7,586 nucleotides of DNA from NCBI GenBank assembly GCA_007126465.1, contig SLBE01000015.1, forward strand, positions 1-7,586, given 5' to 3'. Source of the stretch: Syntrophomonadaceae bacterium (GTDB lineage Bacteria > Bacillota > Dethiobacteria > DTU022). Under the pieces are notes generated by a model, which saw nothing but the letters and a program-made list of their open reading frames with translations, had not been told where the DNA came from and did no database searches. Numbering within the stretch: position 1 is the first letter of the stretch; every line of letters begins with the position of its first letter. Positions 5,698 to 7,586 of this stretch are shown piece by piece. The position numbers were made by a program, and so were the translations under genes.

Positions 5698-7278
5698 ATG
5701 GATCATTTTTTAAATGAAAATGCCGGCAGCCTGAAAGAAAAAGTAGTTATTTTAGATTTCGGCGGACAGTACAGCATGCTGATTGCCAGGAGAGTCAGGG
5801 AGGCAGGGGTATACTGTGAACTTTTACCTTACAATACTTCCTGGGAAGTGATAGAAGAACTTCAGCCGGCTGGAATAATACTTTCCGGCAGCCCGGCCAG
5901 CGTTAACCAGGACAATGCACCTGGCTGCGATAAAAGGGTCTTTGATGGTGGTATTCCCATCCTCGGTATTTGTTACGGTATGCACCTTTTGACTAAAGAA
6001 TTAGGTGGAGATGTTTCCAGGGGCAAACGTTCCGAGTTTGGCCGCACCTCTTTTGAGATAGTTGAGAAAGAACCGCTTTTCAGCGATGAAACATTCCTGG
6101 CGCCTGAGTCTTGCTCAGCCTGGATGAGCCATCAGGACGAAGTATCAGCTCTGCCCGAAGGATTTAAAGTGCTGGCCCGCACTGAAAATATGACCCTGGC
6201 GGCAATCGGTGATGAAGAGCGGAAAATTTACGGTCTACAGTTTCACCCGGAAGTATTTCATACCCCCGGCGGTAGCGATGTTTTGAGGAAGTTTCTTTTT
6301 AACGTTTGTAATTGCGAAAAAACCTGGACTCCCCGCAGCTTTGTAGATGATGCTGTTTCTAAAATCAGGGAAGTCGTAGGGGAAAAAGATAAAGTGGTTT
6401 GTGCCTTAAGCGGTGGAGTCGATTCTTCGGTAGTAGCATTTCTCCTGGACAAAGCCCTTAAAGACCGGGCAGTGTTTATTTTTGTCGATCACGGCTTACT
6501 GCGCCTTGATGAAGCAGAACAGGTGGTTAAGCTTTACAGTGAAAAACTGCAGGGACAGTTTATCCATGTTAATGCTGTTGACAGGTTTTTAGAAGCCCTG
6601 GCCGGTGTTACCGACCCGGAGGAAAAAAGGCGGATTATCGGTGCCGAATTTATTAAGGTGTTTAAGGAAAAAGCGCTCTCGATGGGGGATATTACTTACC
6701 TGGCCCAGGGTACTATATATCCCGATGTAATTGAAAGTGGGACTGTAAACGGCGCTGCCGTAATTAAGTCTCATCACAATGTCGGAGGCCTTCCGGAAGA
6801 GCTCGGTTTTGACCTGATCGAGCCGCTGCGGGAGCTCTTTAAAGATGAAGTGCGCCTGGTCGGGGCAGAGCTAGGTTTACCCGACAACATATTAAAACGG
6901 CAGCCATTTCCCGGCCCGGGTCTGGCAGTGCGGATTATTGGAGATATAACGGCAGAAAAGTTATTCCTGTTACAGAAAGCAGATTACATCTTCAGGGAAG
7001 AACTTGACAAAGCAGAGTTAAATGAGGATATGTGGCAGTATTTTGCCGTGCTTACCGATGTGCAGGTAGTCGGTGTTAAAGGTGATGACCGTCATTACGG
7101 TCCGGTTATAGCGTTACGCGCTGTAGTTTCGGAGGATGCCATGACTGCAGACTGGGCCAGGCTGCCCTATGACCTGCTTGACCGGACATCCCTGCGCATT
7201 ACAGGAGAGATTCCTGACGTAGCCAGGGTGGTATACGATATTACTTCGAAGCCTCCCGGTACAATCGAATGGGAGTAA
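5698..7278 (+). CDS. guaA: GMP synthase (glutamine hydrolysing)
   Basis: GuaA aminates XMP to GMP with ATP and glutamine. The 526 residues are of normal length. The class I amidotransferase domain (about 15-205) starts VVILDFGGQYSMLIARRVRE and has nucleophile C92 in GICYGMH and the H183/E185 pair in QFHPEVF. The ATP pyrophosphatase domain carries the PP-loop LSGGVDSS (237-244) and YLAQGTIYPDVIES (334-347). The C-terminal dimerisation domain ends ARVVYDITSKPPGTIEWE, with KQPFPGPGLAVRI-like residues at 400-413. The ATG at 5698 follows AGAGGTG at suitable spacing. It lies 22 nt after purF on the same strand, so the two are probably one operon for glutamine-dependent purine synthesis. No terminator is visible directly after the stop; the next sequence is the folded element. 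Confidence 0.98.
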   Translation: MDHFLNENAGSLKEKVVILDFGGQYSMLIARRVREAGVYCELLPYNTSWEVIEELQPAGIILSGSPASVNQDNAPGCDKRVFDGGIPILGICYGMHLLTKELGGDVSRGKRSEFGRTSFEIVEKEPLFSDETFLAPESCSAWMSHQDEVSALPEGFKVLARTENMTLAAIGDEERKIYGLQFHPEVFHTPGGSDVLRKFLFNVCNCEKTWTPRSFVDDAVSKIREVVGEKDKVVCALSGGVDSSVVAFLLDKALKDRAVFIFVDHGLLRLDEAEQVVKLYSEKLQGQFIHVNAVDRFLEALAGVTDPEEKRRIIGAEFIKVFKEKALSMGDITYLAQGTIYPDVIESGTVNGAAVIKSHHNVGGLPEELGFDLIEPLRELFKDEVRLVGAELGLPDNILKRQPFPGPGLAVRIIGDITAEKLFLLQKADYIFREELDKAELNEDMWQYFAVLTDVQVVGVKGDDRHYGPVIALRAVVSEDAMTADWARLPYDLLDRTSLRITGEIPDVARVVYDITSKPPGTIEWE

Positions 7279-7310
7279 CTTTAAACTCTTTATAGAAGAT
7301 GTGCTGTTGA

Positions 7311-7315
7311 CTGAT
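7311..7315. repeat. Left copy of a possible 5-bp target-site duplication
   Basis: CTGAT here is repeated at 7539-7543, just outside the two arms of the 223-bp folded element (2 nt beyond each arm). This fits a target duplication, but a 5-bp match is weak evidence alone. Confidence 0.35.
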
Positions 7316-7538
7316 TGGCCCAACCTACTTAAGAAAACTGAAGTGAGCGTAAAGTGCAGGCATGAAAATGCCGGCGAAGCAAAACCTGGAACGGGCTGGT
7401 CGACAGGAGGTCGGCCACTGAGCGAGAGCTCCGGATGAGCTTATCGCGAGGGCAGCCCAAGTGTAAGGTTGAAGTTGAACCGCTGCAGTTTCAGCCTAAA
7501 CGATTAGCGGGTGTAGTTTTCTTAAGCAGGTTGGGCAG
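7316..7538. ncRNA. Unassigned structured RNA or MITE-like element after guaA
   Basis: A 22-bp inverted repeat (7318-7339 and 7515-7536, beginning GCCCAACCTACTTAAG) with one mismatch closes a 175-nt interior that codes for nothing convincing. Reading +, the interior gives GGCAT-GAAA-ATGCC (7359-7372) and GGTCGAC pairing with GTCGGCC (7398-7416). It also gives GAGC-GAGA-GCTC (7420-7431), GGGCT (7393-7397) with AGCCC (7454-7458) enclosing the previous two, and CCGCT (7480-7484) with AGCGG (7506-7510). Two of the loops are GNRA. This ordered nesting argues for a functional RNA on +. I do not recognise it as 6S, RNase P, tmRNA, SRP, a riboswitch or group II domain V. Flanking CTGAT direct repeats also allow a small mobile element. 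No clear promoter or T-run is seen. Confidence 0.6.
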
Positions 7539-7543
7539 CTGAT
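7539..7543. repeat. Right copy of a possible 5-bp target-site duplication
   Basis: CTGAT matches 7311-7315 across the folded element. The remaining 43 nt to the window end (7544-7586) are A/T-rich and show no gene, terminator or clear promoter. Confidence 0.35.
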
Positions 7544-7586
7544 AAAGTGTTTAAATTTCCCGACACATATTAATAAAATACTGGTG

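Noticed and set aside
7114..7323. Antisense open frame across the guaA end and the left arm of the folded element.
   Set aside because: It overlaps the conserved guaA C-terminus and shows no protein family features.
7316..7538. Folded element read as 6S RNA, RNase P or a group II intron.
   Set aside because: The RNase P core and intron domain V sequences are absent, and the multi-hairpin GNRA layout does not fit the single open bubble of 6S RNA.

Overview
This window looks like chromosomal core-metabolism DNA from a low-to-mid GC Firmicute, most likely a member of the Clostridia (Peptococcaceae/Desulfotomaculum-like). The evidence is strong Shine-Dalgarno sites, UUG starts, an alpha-type glutamine synthetase without an adenylylation signature, a Bacillus-type PurF with cysteine Fe-S ligands and an N-terminal propeptide, and an ANTAR regulator beside glnA as in clostridia. 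The taxonomic call is inference from gene style, not a database match.

Layout, left to right. Positions 1-96 hold the tail of an undetermined upstream gene. Next come a small FmdB-type zinc-ribbon protein (131-313, UUG start) and pyrG, CTP synthase (381-1994), both on +. On - lie an ANTAR-domain regulator (1951-2532), whose 3' end overlaps the 3' end of pyrG, and glnA (2708-4036). The 175-bp gap between those two contains a 72-bp, nearly perfect palindrome (2603-2674). Between glnA and purF is a 232-bp divergent control region. It holds a consensus sigma-A promoter for glnA, a leader with an intrinsic terminator, an overlapping hairpin with an ANTAR-type hexaloop, and an extended -10 promoter for purF. 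On + follow purF (about 4269-5675) and guaA (5698-7278), probably one operon. Downstream of guaA, 7316-7538 holds no gene but a compact folded unit: a 22-bp terminal inverted repeat enclosing several hairpins, two with GNRA tetraloops, and flanked by 5-bp direct repeats.

How the genes work together: glnA makes glutamine, and pyrG, purF and guaA encode three glutamine amidotransferases that spend it on CTP, on the first step of purine synthesis and on GMP. The ANTAR protein next to glnA is the obvious candidate to sense or relay nitrogen state and to open the glnA leader by antitermination. The two strongest leads for new biology are the glnA leader, which shows a clear terminator/antiterminator switch but apparently only one ANTAR hexaloop instead of the usual two, and the unassigned structured RNA or MITE-like element after guaA.
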